Positions 8,888 through 21,190 of a stretch of 64,000 nucleotides of DNA are shown here, one piece after another. The stretch covers positions 248,001-312,000 of the forward strand of contig JARYHS010006964.1 of assembly GCA_031002005.1 (NCBI GenBank), given 5' to 3'. Position 1 is the stretch's first letter. Each line of letters starts with the position of its first letter. The DNA comes from Vandiemenella viatica. Lineage: Eukaryota > Arthropoda > Insecta > Orthoptera > Morabidae. The translations under genes were made by a program, and so were the position numbers. The notes under the pieces were generated by a model that worked only from the letters and a program-made list of their open reading frames with translations, was not told the DNA's origin and searched no databases.

Positions 8888-11833
8888 GTGCAACAAGTGC
8901 TGAATGGTAGTAGACAACATCACAGTGAAAATGTTGACAGTAAAACCAAAACAGCCAATCAAATAAACCAATGTTCTGATACTGTAAGTAGTAAGCATGG
9001 CCTTAGAATTTTACATTTAAATATACAATATATATCTAATAAACTTGAATTGCTGGAAAATTTTATGAATAGTGTCAGTGCAGATATTACTATAATCACT
9101 GAGCATGGTCTAAATAAAGAAAATATCAAATTTTGCAAGATTAGAAATTACAAACTAATAGACTTCTTCAATAGGGCAGATCACAAGGGTGGAGGAGTTG
9201 TAATATATGCAAAAAATGGGCTGAAAGCAAACAAATTGAAAGGTGTTGATAAATTTTGCTGTGAAATGTCATTTGAGACTGCAGGGATAACTATATCAAA
9301 GGGCTATAGTAAACTAATTATTATTGGTATATATAGATCACCTAGTTCCAAAGTAAATGATTTTATTGAACAGATGGATTTGCTACTACAGAACACTGTT
9401 AGATGTAGTACAGATATTGTATTAGCAGGAGATTTCAATATAAATGCTGACAAAGATGATATAGATTACATAAAGCTTACTGATCTCCTAAATATCTACA
9501 ATATTAGAGACACCATTTTCTCCCCAACAAGAATTACTGCAAATAATTCAAGAACTATTGACCATATTGCTACCAATCTGAATGATAAATATATTCTACC
9601 TAATGTAATAAACAGTTATTTGTCTGACCATCAGGCTCAATACATTGATGTGCTAAGTTTCACAACAAAAAGTGCAATATATGAAAAAAAGGAATTCAGA
9701 AAAATAACAGATGAAAACACCAAAGAACTTAACAAACACCTGGCAAACCAGTCTTGGATAGATATATTTACTGCTGAGAGTGTAGATAGTAAATGGGAGG
9801 CTTTTTACAAAATTTTTAATAAATCGTTTAACCACTTTTGTCCAATTGTAACTAAGAAAACACAGATAAACCATAAAACCAAAATTAAACTACCAGCAAA
9901 CATTATAGCAATACAAGAAAAAATGAAAGATATGTACCATTTGAATCAGTCAACAGGTTTTGCTTATTACAAAAATATGTATAAATATTATAAGAAAATG
10001 TTTCAATGTGAACTGCAGAATTTGAAAGCGGGAATTTACGAGAAAAAAATCATTGATTCAAATAACATTGGGAAAACCACATGGGGTCTAATAAACGATG
10101 TGAGAAAGGACAAGCAGGAAATGGAAAACATAGAATTAAATACAAATGGAAAAATAGAAAAAGATCCCAGTAACATTAGCAACATGTTTAATGACTTCTT
10201 TCTAAATGTAGGAGAAGCCAAAAGTAGCAATAAAGTAAATGCAGATAATAGAATTAATTACTCCATCAATAAATCAATATTTTTGTATGAAACAACGGAA
10301 AAAGAATTAAGTTGTATTATAAATAATTTAAGAAATAAGAATTCTAGTGGGTGGGACAGCATAACTACATTTGTATTGAAACAATGTAAGGAAGCCCTCC
10401 TAAAGCCACTGACATTCCTGATAAATGAATCCATAGCAAAGGGAGAATTTCCAAATTGTCTGAAAATCAGCATAGTTAGACCTGTCTTTAAAAAAGGCAA
10501 CAAGAGAGATATTGGAAACTACAGACCTATCACTCTGACCTCAGTTCTGAGCAAACTATTTGAAAAGGTTATCCTAGTGAGATTAAATAACTTCATATTA
10601 GAAAATAGCATCATTAATCCCTGCCAGTATGGTTTCCAGAAGGGTTTATCCACTACTACTGCTGTAACTCAGTTTATATATGAGGTTTTGGAAAAATTAG
10701 ATGAAAAAAACAAAGTGGCTGGATTATTTCTAGACCTCTCAAAAGCATTTGATAGTGTTGATAACCACCTACTACTTCGCAAACTAGAAAATTATGGTAT
10801 TAGGGGTTTAGCTAATAAACTACTATCAACCTACCTCCAAAATAGACCTCAATACACAGAAGTCTATTCTAGAAATGGTGAATCAGTAAGTAAAGTAAAA
10901 TCAAAAATGGGTGTAGTTAAACGTGGTGTTCCTCAGGGATCCGTACTTGGTCCTTTATTATTTGTTCTGTACATAAATGATATTGTCATACCAAATAAAA
11001 GCAAAATAATAACATATGCAGATGACACTACAGCAATTTGTTGGGATAGTAATGATTTTATATTAGAGACAACTGCTAATGAGACCTCAAATGAGCTATC
11101 AAATTACTTCGGTGCAAATGGATTAATCTGCAATAAAAATAAAACATGTTTAATAAAGTTTGAATTAAGAACTCATGAAATAGACAATAAACTAAGATTA
11201 AACACTAGTGAAGGAAGTGTCTATGAAATAACAGAATACAAATTCCTAGGAATATATGTTGACAAGTTCCTAACATGGAAGGCACATGTAGACTTTGTTT
11301 GCAAAAAAGTGAGTAAGGGCATTTTCCTAATAAATCATTTATCAAAAGTCTTAGATAGCAGTATTCTGAAAATTGCATATTATGGAACAATCTTTCCACA
11401 TATCATGTATGGTATTGAAGTCTGGGGATCCTGTTGTCATATGTATATGAATCGGTTGTAACTGTTGCAGAAAAGATGCATTAGAATAATATACAAGTTA
11501 GACAGAAAAGAATCTTGTAGAGAAATATTTAAACAGGAAAATATTCTAACTGTATTTTCACTATATGTATATAGGGTATTACTATTGATTCAAGGTAATC
11601 CCCAATTTAACCACACAAACAGTGAAATTCATAAATATAACACTCGTACTAAGTTAGATTTACATATCAAAAGACATAACTCTAAGGCAGCAGATAAGAG
11701 TGCATATCAAATGGGAGCTAGCCTATACAATAAGCTTCCAGCTCATCTAAAGTTACTAACTGGGAATAAATACAAAATTGGAATAAGATCTTATCTATGT
11801 AATAAGGCCCTATACAAACTTGATCAATTGTAA
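8888..11833 (+). pseudogene. LINE ORF2: APE endonuclease and reverse transcriptase, one in-frame stop
   Basis: The frame opens at the ATG at 8888 and would give 981 residues, broken by TAA at 11459-11461 (codon 858); the same frame continues from 11462 to the TAA after 11830. The APE-type endonuclease spans roughly residues 38-255: LRILHLNIQ near 39, TEHGL near 72, GDFNIN at 181-186 and SDH at 246-248. The reverse transcriptase spans roughly 500-780: VRPVFKKGN, then FLDLSKAFD at 614-622, RGVPQGSVLGP, then the catalytic YADD at 710-713. After the stop come QKRCIRIIYKLDRKESCREI and a terminal YNKLPAHLK segment, as in related LINEs. All core catalytic motifs look intact; only the C-terminal quarter is cut off. 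Translation might end at 11459 or need readthrough. Confidence 0.9.
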
Positions 11834-11906
11834 AAATTTATGTATGAATGTACCTATTGTATTGACTTTGCTAGAAACTTGTATCACAAGCATATTGGCA
11901 ATAAAA

Positions 11907-11933
11907 ATTATTATTATTATTATTATTATTATA
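11907..11933 (+). repeat. (ATT)n microsatellite at the LINE 3' end
   Basis: Eight or nine ATT/TTA units follow a sequence reading gcaataaaaattatt. Simple-repeat tails replace poly(A) in several CR1/L2/Jockey-type elements, so this marks the 3' end of the insertion. Confidence 0.85.
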
Positions 11934-11935
11934 AA

Positions 11936-13793
11936 TAGTTGATGTGATGTACCTAATCATTTAGCCTCTTCTTGTATGGTTCATTATTGTTGCCATCTCT
12001 TTTTCTCCAAAAGAAGTATCTGTTTGCTATGCTTTTCCTTGTTCTTTTTTTTTTTAAGTAAGTGAAGGACGAGCCCTTCATTAAAACCTCCCCAGGGCTT
12101 TTCTCTCAGGAGCGTCCATCCCTAACTAAGTAGTTCCAGAATTAGGGAACTAAATATTGCTCTCACCTCTTCCAGTTAGGAATTAAAGTTGCTCCCATGA
12201 CATAATTTGTATTGCCCAGAGGCCATGACTAAAAGATGAACATATGATTTTTCTGCTTGCTGTGTGTATTGCTCACATTTTTATTGCTGTGATGGCCATG
12301 ACAATCCTCACTATCTGAACAAAAATCATACCAATATCAGGAAATGTGCTTGAAATACCAAATACAAATTCTCTGCAAAAAGATGAATTTAATAGAATTC
12401 CCAGGCAAATACCTAATTTGATCATAAACCTTATTTGATATTTTAATTAATTTCTAATTAAAACCAATTATTATGAGAAGGCCATGAAAAATAATTTTCA
12501 TTAGTTCCAAGAAATGTTTGGACCATAAGACTTGAACTTAATAGGAACAGAGTATCCCAGATTAAGTTCTACTTGAAGGGTGCAGCCCTAAATATTGTGT
12601 TTATGTGTTTGTGCATTTTTTTTTTTTTTTTTTTTTTTTGCTGTTTCCTCCTCTATTAACCTTTGGTGAGTGGTCGGCATCTATCATCTTTCTATATAAA
12701 TATCACCTCACATCATTTATCCTACCTCCTCAAACCTAAAAGAGATGCAAGGAAAGGCTTCGTTTTTGTGAATTTGTAAAATTGGTGGCGGATCATATTA
12801 ACATTTTTATATGTGTAGAAGTTTTACAATTTAATTTACTGAAGTACGTAGTACATAATGGCCAAAGTACCTATTTTTTAATTTATTTTAAAGAAATGAT
12901 CCATAACACTGAGAGTTATGATTCTGTTACAGAAAGCATAGTGTTTACACACTACAGAGTACAAACTTCGCTCAGAACAAGATCTCATGACTTTTTATCA
13001 CTAAACAACCATAAGACTTAGACCTGTTTTTATAAGAATTTTTTGTGCCATTTGATTTATATTTATGTTATTCTGAGTTTTCACTCAAATATAACAGTTC
13101 CATTTGAAAACCCATGAATATGTTTCAGAATTAGTTTGATTAATACTTATGTGTTCCCCTAATAAAAAAAGAACTTAATCTTTGTCATCAATGGCTGTGC
13201 ATCTTGGCCTAGTGATGCTGTTGCTGTAGATTTAACTGCCATCACAAATAAATTTTATGAACCTTCCAAACTAAGTATAGGAAGAATAAAATTTATTCTG
13301 TTTGTTAAGCTTGCTGATCTATATAGATAACAGAAATTAGATCAAAACAAAGCAGTTCACCAAAACATCTCATGTTTGGCCTCACATTGAATAAGTATAG
13401 GCAAAATCACCAATTATTGACTGTATGATTTCGGAATGAAACCATATATCCCTTTCTAACCATACTAGAAGTATATTGAAAGTATTTTGATTCTCAGTCA
13501 TTTAAAATTTTTGAATTTCACTAACTTCTAAAGCCAGGAGAGAAATGAAGTAAAATTAAGAGGTTAGTTTATCTTATTAATTTCAATTTATAATGAAAGT
13601 CTTGAGTTGTGTAAATGTTTTAGGCTAGAAAGTGACACTTATATATGGTGTAGATACACAAAAATTTACCAGTTTATCCATATACCAATTTAAAGCTTTC
13701 TACAACCATAGAAATACTTGAGAGTTTTATTGATTGTGGGACTGATTGACAAATTGGTAAAATTTTGCATTTGAATAACTTAAAAACTTTGAA
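11936..13793. other. AT-rich non-coding stretch up to the first gap
   Basis: No gene recognised. It has T-runs near 12045 and a long T-run at about 12617-12639. The sequence next to the gap shows no visible similarity to the zinc-finger array or to the flanks of copies A and B, so the join across the gap is not supported by sequence. Confidence 0.35.
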
Positions 13794-14793
13794 NNNNNNN
13801 NNNNNNNNNNNNNNNNNNNNNNNNNNNNNNNNNNNNNNNNNNNNNNNNNNNNNNNNNNNNNNNNNNNNNNNNNNNNNNNNNNNNNNNNNNNNNNNNNNNN
13901 NNNNNNNNNNNNNNNNNNNNNNNNNNNNNNNNNNNNNNNNNNNNNNNNNNNNNNNNNNNNNNNNNNNNNNNNNNNNNNNNNNNNNNNNNNNNNNNNNNNN
14001 NNNNNNNNNNNNNNNNNNNNNNNNNNNNNNNNNNNNNNNNNNNNNNNNNNNNNNNNNNNNNNNNNNNNNNNNNNNNNNNNNNNNNNNNNNNNNNNNNNNN
14101 NNNNNNNNNNNNNNNNNNNNNNNNNNNNNNNNNNNNNNNNNNNNNNNNNNNNNNNNNNNNNNNNNNNNNNNNNNNNNNNNNNNNNNNNNNNNNNNNNNNN
14201 NNNNNNNNNNNNNNNNNNNNNNNNNNNNNNNNNNNNNNNNNNNNNNNNNNNNNNNNNNNNNNNNNNNNNNNNNNNNNNNNNNNNNNNNNNNNNNNNNNNN
14301 NNNNNNNNNNNNNNNNNNNNNNNNNNNNNNNNNNNNNNNNNNNNNNNNNNNNNNNNNNNNNNNNNNNNNNNNNNNNNNNNNNNNNNNNNNNNNNNNNNNN
14401 NNNNNNNNNNNNNNNNNNNNNNNNNNNNNNNNNNNNNNNNNNNNNNNNNNNNNNNNNNNNNNNNNNNNNNNNNNNNNNNNNNNNNNNNNNNNNNNNNNNN
14501 NNNNNNNNNNNNNNNNNNNNNNNNNNNNNNNNNNNNNNNNNNNNNNNNNNNNNNNNNNNNNNNNNNNNNNNNNNNNNNNNNNNNNNNNNNNNNNNNNNNN
14601 NNNNNNNNNNNNNNNNNNNNNNNNNNNNNNNNNNNNNNNNNNNNNNNNNNNNNNNNNNNNNNNNNNNNNNNNNNNNNNNNNNNNNNNNNNNNNNNNNNNN
14701 NNNNNNNNNNNNNNNNNNNNNNNNNNNNNNNNNNNNNNNNNNNNNNNNNNNNNNNNNNNNNNNNNNNNNNNNNNNNNNNNNNNNNNNNNNNNN
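13794..14793. other. Assembly gap of exactly 1000 N
   Basis: The round length indicates a placeholder rather than a measured distance. It cuts into the zinc-finger array of copy L. Confidence 0.99.
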
Positions 14794-16422
14794 ACAATCT
14801 TCAAGCCTCATGGTACATCAGCAGATACATTCTGGAGAACGCCCTTTTTCTTGTGATATTTGCGAAAAATCATTTAAACATTCTTCAAACCTCAAGGATC
14901 ATCAGCGGATACATTCTGGAGAACGCCCTTTTTCTTGTGATATTTGCGAAAAATCATTTAAACATCTTCAAGCCTCAAGGTACATCAGCAGATACATTCT
15001 GGAGAACGCCCTTTTTCTTGTGATATTTGCGAAAAATCATTTAAACGTTCTTCAAGCCTCGAGGAACATAAGCGGATACATTCTGGAGAACGCCCTTTTT
15101 CTTGTGATATTTGCGAAAAATCATTTAAACAATCTTCAAGCCTCATGGTACATCAGCGGATACATTCTGGAGCAGGCCCTTTTTCTTGTGATATTTGCGA
15201 AAAATCATTTAAATATTCTTTAAGCCTACAGATACATCAGCGGATACATTCTGGAGAACGCCCTTTTTCTTGTGATATTTGCGAAAAATCATTTAAATGT
15301 TCTTCACACCTCAAAATACATCAGCGGATACATTCTGGAGAACGCCCTTTTTCTTGTGATATTTGCGAAAAATCATTTAAATATTCTTTAAGCCTAAAGA
15401 TACATCAGCGGATACATTCTGGATAACGCCCTTTTTCTTGTGATATTTGCGTAAAATCATTTTAACGTTCTTCAAACCTCAAAACACATCAGCGGATACA
15501 TTCTGGAGAACGCCCTTTTTCTTGTGATATTTGCGAAAAATCATTTAAACATACTTCAACCCTCAAGGTACATCAGGGGATACATTCTGGAGAACGCCCT
15601 TTTTCTTGTGATATTTGCGAAAAATCATTTAAACAATCTTCAACCCTCAAGGTGCATCAGCGGATACATTCTGGAGAACGCCCTTTTTCTTGTGCTATTT
15701 GCGAAAAATCATTTAAACATTCTTCAAACCTCAAGGAACATCAGCGGATACATTCTGGAGAACGCCCTTTTTTTTGTGATATTTGCGCAAAATCATTTAA
15801 ATGTTCTTCAGACCTCAAAACACATCAGCGGATACATTCTGGAGAACGCCATTTTTCTTGTGCTATTTGCGAAAAATCATTTAAACGTTCTTCAAACCTC
15901 ATAAAACATCAGCGGATAGATTCTGGAAAACGCCCTTTTTTGGGTTTTTTTGCGAAAAATCATTTAAATGTTCTTCAGACCTCAAAACACATCAGCGGAT
16001 ATATTCTGGAAAACGCCCTTTTTCTTGTGATATTTGCAAAAAATCATTAAACGTTTCTCAAACCTCAAACCTCATAAAACATCAGCGGATAGATTCTGGA
16101 AAATGCCCTTTTTCTTGGGTTTTTTTTGCGAAAAATCATTTAAATGTTCTTCAGACCTCAAAACACATCAGCGGATACATTCTGGAGAACACCCTTTTTC
16201 TTGTGATATTTGCAAAAAATCATTTAAACGTTCTTCAAACCTCATAAAATATCAGCGGATAGATTCTGGAAAACGCCCTTTTTTGGGTTTTTTTGCGAAA
16301 AATCATTTAAATGTTCTTCAGACCTCAAAACACATCAGCGGATACATTCTGGAGAACTCCCTTTTTCTTGTGACATTTTTGGAAAATTATTCACAGTGTA
16401 TGGGAATTTAAAAAATCAGTAG
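14794..16422 (+). pseudogene. Copy L of the giant C2H2 zinc-finger gene, 3' part only
   Basis: About 19 tandem 84-bp units, each encoding one 28-residue C2H2 finger (pattern CDICEKSFK, a variable helix, HQRIH, linker SGERPFS). The 5' part is lost in the gap. The finger frame ends at TAG 16420-16422 after a decayed last finger ([15 protein letters not shown]). One A more than in copies A and B makes the C-terminus differ there. The frame is broken: TAA at 15422-15424, one-base indels near 16045-16060, and the last few unit pairs (15910-16330) have lost zinc ligands (first Cys to Trp or Gly context, second His to Asp in RIDSGKRPF). A candidate polyadenylation signal, AATAAA, lies near 16966. 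The family binds DNA; with these lesions this copy is likely a pseudogene or carries assembly errors. Confidence 0.75.
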
Positions 16423-18990
16423 CAGATTTAAGTAAACGGATACAGTAAATAGTTTGTGTGGCCTGGGGATCATAGAATGTGTTAATTTATTAAGTCATAA
16501 TATGTTCTTTTGCTTGTGAATTTTGTGGTAAATGTTTTTGAGTACTCTCAAGGTTTTTGAAGTTATTAATGCATTCATTGAGTTTAACCTGCATTTTTTG
16601 TTTTTGTGAATCCTCTTGTAGTGTACACAAGTTTTAAAAGTTGATAGTATATTTCTTTTGGTGATATCCTAATTTATAATATTGTATATGGCAAATATTT
16701 TATATTGTATGTGTATCTTGTCAATTAAGTTAAATTTCAGTTATGTCATATAAATATTTATTACCTTAGCAGGTGTTTTATGGAATAATTATTAATGTTT
16801 TTTTTTTATACTAGTTGTATAATTCTGTGTATGTAGTGTTTTAATTTTCCAAGGTTATCGAAGTAACCATTTTCTTAATAGTCTGTCAGGAACGTTCCAC
16901 TTCTCACCAGTTCTGAGCTAGATGTAATAGTAAGATGATATTTTAGAGATATAAAATTTTGACAAAATAAATGATGACAATATCTAAGCTCTTTTGGATA
17001 GTTATCAGATCTATAGAGTATTTAATTTTATCACATATATATTACAAAGATAAACTTTGTAAATAATTATTTAACTATTACTGAATAATTTCATTTCTAG
17101 TTTTAATTTGCAGTTATTTCAAAAATATTGTACCTATATTGGGATCATTATGTTGTTCATCAATTTTATTGTGATTATTGTAAGCCTATAAGCAAAGCAT
17201 CAATTTTTTACATGTCTTGCACTAATTGATTGTTAAATCATCATTTTTTTTGGTGTAAGGCTTACATAAAAAAATTCTCTAACCTCTAGTGAAAACAATT
17301 GTACAGTAGGCAGCCAGAAAAACACTTTAATAATCTTACCTGTTTATCTGGCATACTGAGAGATATTCATGATAATTTTATTTGATACATGAAATAAATA
17401 CTGATCTCACAAATCTCCATTGAATCATTAACTGTCTGAAGAAAGGTATTATTAATGTGATCTATATTTGTCAGCAATAATTAACTCTGTTAATCTACTG
17501 TATCTTGTATGAATGTCCCACAAGGCTTTTAGGAATGCATTGTAATGGTCTCATGATAAATGAAACTTCACTGCAAATATTTCATTTATACTGTGATTAT
17601 AAACATGATCTGTTCTTAATGCTGACAGAATTATTAAACATTTTATCATTATATTACAATAATTTACTGCTGGATTTGTTGGTGCATTTTAATCATTTCT
17701 TAAAAATTATATATTGGTATGGAGAAATCATGTTATGAAGCCTCTCATTTTAATTAAATAGTCTCTTTTCTGGTCTATGTAAAGTTGTTGCTTCAATGTC
17801 AGAATTATCTTACTTAGAATTTGATTAATCTTTGATGGAGTAATATCTTTAATGTACCGTTGCAAATGTGTTTTTTACTATTTCTAATTGTATACATTAA
17901 TTAGTATAACAGTTATCACCATATTTATTGACTACATCTCAATTTTATTTATAGTTTCATGAATATTCTGCTAGTAAAACATCATATATCAATTGAGTCT
18001 TATTTATCTTTTTCCAGTGTGTAGGTAGATGTGTTCCCTGATAGTATAACTTTCTACAGTTATTTTTTACTTATCCATATTTGTTCAGGTCTCAGATTTA
18101 TAAAATAAATAACGAAACACATTCTATGCATTAAAAATTTCTGAGAATTTCCTTGTGTGAATAAGAATGTATGAGTGATCCTTATTTCAGCCACCTGTTT
18201 ACCATAATTATCTCAGTCTTCTATAAAATAAAACCAGCATTTTTTTTTACATATATAAAAGCACTCGTATATTTTCGCTGGCTATAGGTGTTAAAAAGCT
18301 GCAGCAGTTCCCCTTGAATCTTGTCTACAGAGTTAGGCCCTCAACCATTGATTGAACTGCAAACCTTCATCGTTACAGCTGTTGGAAGATAGTGGTGTGG
18401 CATGTTCTTTTTCTTCTCAATTCTCCTGTTAGTTATATTGAACTTAAAAACTTTAGTGTGCTTGTGAATAACAAGGCATGCTTTTCGAAATTGTAATGTT
18501 GTTAAATTGTGTTTCTTGAGAAGACTTAAATGGAAGAAATTTTGGGTGCATCCTGTAATGCATGAAAATTAAGTACATTAACCATTTATTTGCTGTCACC
18601 AGAAAAAAAAAAAGATGAAAGGTTTTTAAAGGATGCCCAGGGAACTGGTCATGGAGTTATCTGAGATATTTCCCTGATAATAAAAAAGAAGGGAACGAAC
18701 AAGAGGAGATCTCAGAGGAAGTAAGATTACTGATTACTTTAAGATAAGATGATTTGCAATTATTGGACCCTGCTAAACCATTTTGATTTGAAGATTAAAA
18801 AATTTGATGTATAGCAAACATTTATTGGAAATATCTTAGGTTTTTGGTAGAGAGGAGAAAGTATGGCATATGAAATAGTTTTGAAATCATTATTTAAATA
18901 TACCCATTATAAAACGTAACTTAAGGATTTATGTTCCCGAATGTAAGAATAAAATCAAGTAAACAATAATAAAGTACTTATTTCCTTCAG
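16423..18990. other. 3' flank of copy L, non-coding
   Basis: AT-rich sequence shared with copies A (about 26640-29200) and B (about 43590-46147). The only frame conserved in all three copies is 17505-17738 (MYECPTRLLGMHCNGLM...); it is hydrophobic, matches nothing I know, and its conservation is explained by recent duplication. No gene recognised. Confidence 0.4.
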
Positions 18991-19029
18991 AAATGTGCTG
19001 TTGCCAATTAGAGGGCAGAGTGCAATATT

Positions 19030-19430
19030 GATGTAAATTAAGAAGGAATTCAGTTCCAGGACATTCAACAGGTGCATTCATTAGATGTGATGGTGACGGC
19101 CCTGCTGCAATTACACTCCCTTCGGATGTGTACCACTTACCTGTGATGAGGTGGGGAAATTCTAAATTTTACTAACTGCAATAACATGCAAAATAATGTA
19201 ATTAGTGATCAACATTGTGAGGGTTGTGTACATCCTGAACAACTTAATTGGTAGAGAGAAGGAAAAGTGTATGCAATAAGTAATTTCAACAATGATCAGG
19301 ACAAATCTGACTCTCTGCAGCCAATTCAAGTAGATGAAATCTCTTGGCCTGATGATGTATCGAAAGCCAAGGAATTGCAAAACTATTTATCCAAATATTT
19401 CTTAACATCAAATATGGCATGATCTGAGTA
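19030..19430 (+). pseudogene. Possible decayed coding segment of unknown origin
   Basis: One frame reads CDGDGPAAITLPSDVYHLP near 19090. Another reads SDQHCEGCVHPEQLNW, a TAG, then REGKVYAISNFNNDQDKSD, DSLQPIQVDEISWPDDVSKA and KELQNYLSKYFLTSNMA to a TGA at about 19420. Amino-acid composition is more protein-like than the surrounding noise. Stops and frame changes show it is not intact. The same segment is present on the opposite strand in copies A (about 26190-26580) and B (about 43160-43530); in A it has a further one-base loss. I do not recognise the family; a transposon or an old host gene are both possible. Confidence 0.25.
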
Positions 19431-19689
19431 ATGTAAATATTGTCTGAAATATATCGATTAAAAAAGTAACATTTATAAGTACTAAGTCATACATCTTCTT
19501 TGTTTTTAATTTTAAAAAAACTTTAATAATTTAAAGCAATAGATATAAGAATTGTATGCAGTACTCTTAATTTGGAGCATTATTTTGATATGGAAATGAA
19601 GATAATCTACTTTTACCAGTCGTATTGGTAATGTACGTACCATTCGTTTCCACTTCTTTAGCTGCAACTTCCCATGTCGCATGCTCGCC

Positions 19690-20695
19690 TTTCAGGGATA
19701 ATACAAAATCTTTATTTCATTTCATTCGTAGCAGTCAAGACCAGCCCAGTGCTGTTTCACAGTTTGTAACATAAGGACCGGATGCTCTGCCGAGTCTTAT
19801 CAACTGCAGTCCTCATGGAATCCGATACTTGCATCCTACCACTGCATGGTTAAGCGTGAGAGTTAAACCGGTAGTCAAGGTCATGGGAAGCTGCCGTCAG
19901 CTACCAACTTGCCGCGTTAAGCCTTTCCCCCTACCCTTAGGACCTCAATGACATCACTAGTAGCCAGTAAGAACACTTGCTTGTACTAAAATCCTAACTA
20001 GCCTAATTGGGAGCTAGCTTACCCCCTCCATTAGCGCCGAGTGCTAGCCATCATGGCGACGACACAAGTCCGCTAGTCGCGCCTACACCTTCGACTCACA
20101 ACATCGCTACACTGAGGTAATCTGCTGCTAGCTTACTATTCCATGCTGAGCTAATATTTCATGATAGTATTAAATCAGGAACTATCTCATGTCACTCCAT
20201 CCTCCAACGTATTTAGAGATCGATTCCATACTAAGCCTATCGCCGTCATTATGCAACCATATCGTAAATAGTACCAACCGTGCCATAACTATATTACAAT
20301 CAGTGTGTTTACGAAATAATATCTTTATCTGAAGTGTTTGTAATAATGTGCTTTCCTTCGCAACGTATTATTAACAAATAGCCAATTGCTTTATACGCGG
20401 TGTGTTTCCTTTCACTATCTGATCACTGAAGTAAGATATAATAATAGCTCTAGATAAATTACGCTAAGTGTCCATTCAGATGTCTGATAAAATACTAACA
20501 GAAGAGAGTATAGATGTTTACAGAGCTTGTTTACTAGATGCTAGCATTAAATGAGGATTTAGCCTAATTCTCGGCACTACATCGCAGACAGAAATCGTGC
20601 AGATTTCTGGCGGTGGCCGAGACGAATCCAAAATCCATCTGTCGCAATCAAAAGCTACCGCTCGGCTATCTCACACGCAACAGTACACATATATA
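19690..20695 (-). mobile_element. Non-coding unit with tRNA-like start and AATAAA end (copy L)
   Basis: Read on the minus strand, the unit opens with GTGTGAGATAGCCGAGCGGT (complement of about 20657-20676), which resembles the 5' end of a class II tRNA with box A. A weak box-B-like GGATTCGTCTC is the complement of 20619-20629. About 950 bp later it has gaaataaagattttgtatta, containing AATAAA. It is more GC-rich than its neighbours and has no ORF. Direct-oriented copies are at 24950-25940 (A) and 42397-42890 (B, truncated by the gap). It could be a long SINE-like element, a solo LTR or a non-coding transcript; the sequence does not decide. Confidence 0.3.
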
Positions 20696-20934
20696 AAACT
20701 GGTGTCATTAATGTGGGGTTATAATTAGGGCAAATCATTTATTTATTTGAGAGCATATTCTCGCTAGCATTGGCGGAAAGCGGGTTAAGCTTCCCATGCC
20801 AAAAATCTCCCCTACCATCTCAGCCAGCATGGAATATAGCACAGCATTACGTCAGTAATAAGATTACGGTCAGCAAATTGCACTAATCGCCATCAAAAGT
20901 CAGTTTCCAGTTATATCACAAAGTATATCGAAAT

Positions 20935-21190
20935 CACATGGAGAAAAGTTAGTAAAGGACGCCACCGCAAGAGAGCGCCACATTCAGCCAATCAGCATCC
21001 GCCTAGCAGACAACGCCAGCTCAACAGCTGATGCGCGGCAACGCCCAAAGCCGATATGCAGCCTGTTCCAGCCATCACACGCCGTTGCAGCCGATGTCAT
21101 CACAAGTTATGCAGCCAAAATCACCGTCTTCACGAGATACGCAGCCAACCCGTCTATCTTCCCAGCTCATCATACCCGCAAAAGTGAGTA
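20935..21190 (+). promoter_or_regulatory. GC-rich island with CCAAT box and donor-like site
   Basis: A CpG-richer block within AT-rich sequence. CCAAT occurs at 20988-20992, and a donor-like AAAA/GTGAGT is at 21184-21189. This resembles a promoter plus a short first exon reading toward the palindrome axis. The mirror copy in arm A (about 24430-24690, minus strand) faces it. No TATA box or start codon with a long frame is evident, so this is tentative. Confidence 0.25.

Larger units (their letters stand above)
8340..11935 (+). mobile_element. Nearly complete non-LTR retrotransposon (CR1/Jockey-type LINE)
   Basis: A two-ORF LINE in sense orientation: an ORF1 C-terminal remnant (about 8340-8860), an APE endonuclease plus RT ORF2 (8888-11833) and a 3' end finishing in an (ATT)n array at about 11907-11933. 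Mobilisation is by target-primed reverse transcription, in which the APE domain nicks the target and the RT copies the RNA. The 5' end is truncated inside ORF1. Only one in-frame stop interrupts the 981-codon ORF2, so this insertion is fairly young. APE, RT and the C-terminal pattern (QKRCIRIIY...) place it in the broad CR1/L2/Jockey group; I cannot fix the clade by eye. Confidence 0.9.

Noticed and set aside
13674..14856. Long open frames across the first N-run
   Set aside because: They consist almost entirely of unknown bases.
14794..16400. Regular 84-bp repeats resembling a CRISPR-type array
   Set aside because: The whole unit is repeated with no unique spacers, and one frame encodes C2H2 fingers; this is a coding tandem array in a eukaryote.
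17505..17738. Conserved 77-codon frame present in all three copies
   Set aside because: Its conservation follows from recent duplication; composition is AT-driven and hydrophobic, and copy B is altered at the end.
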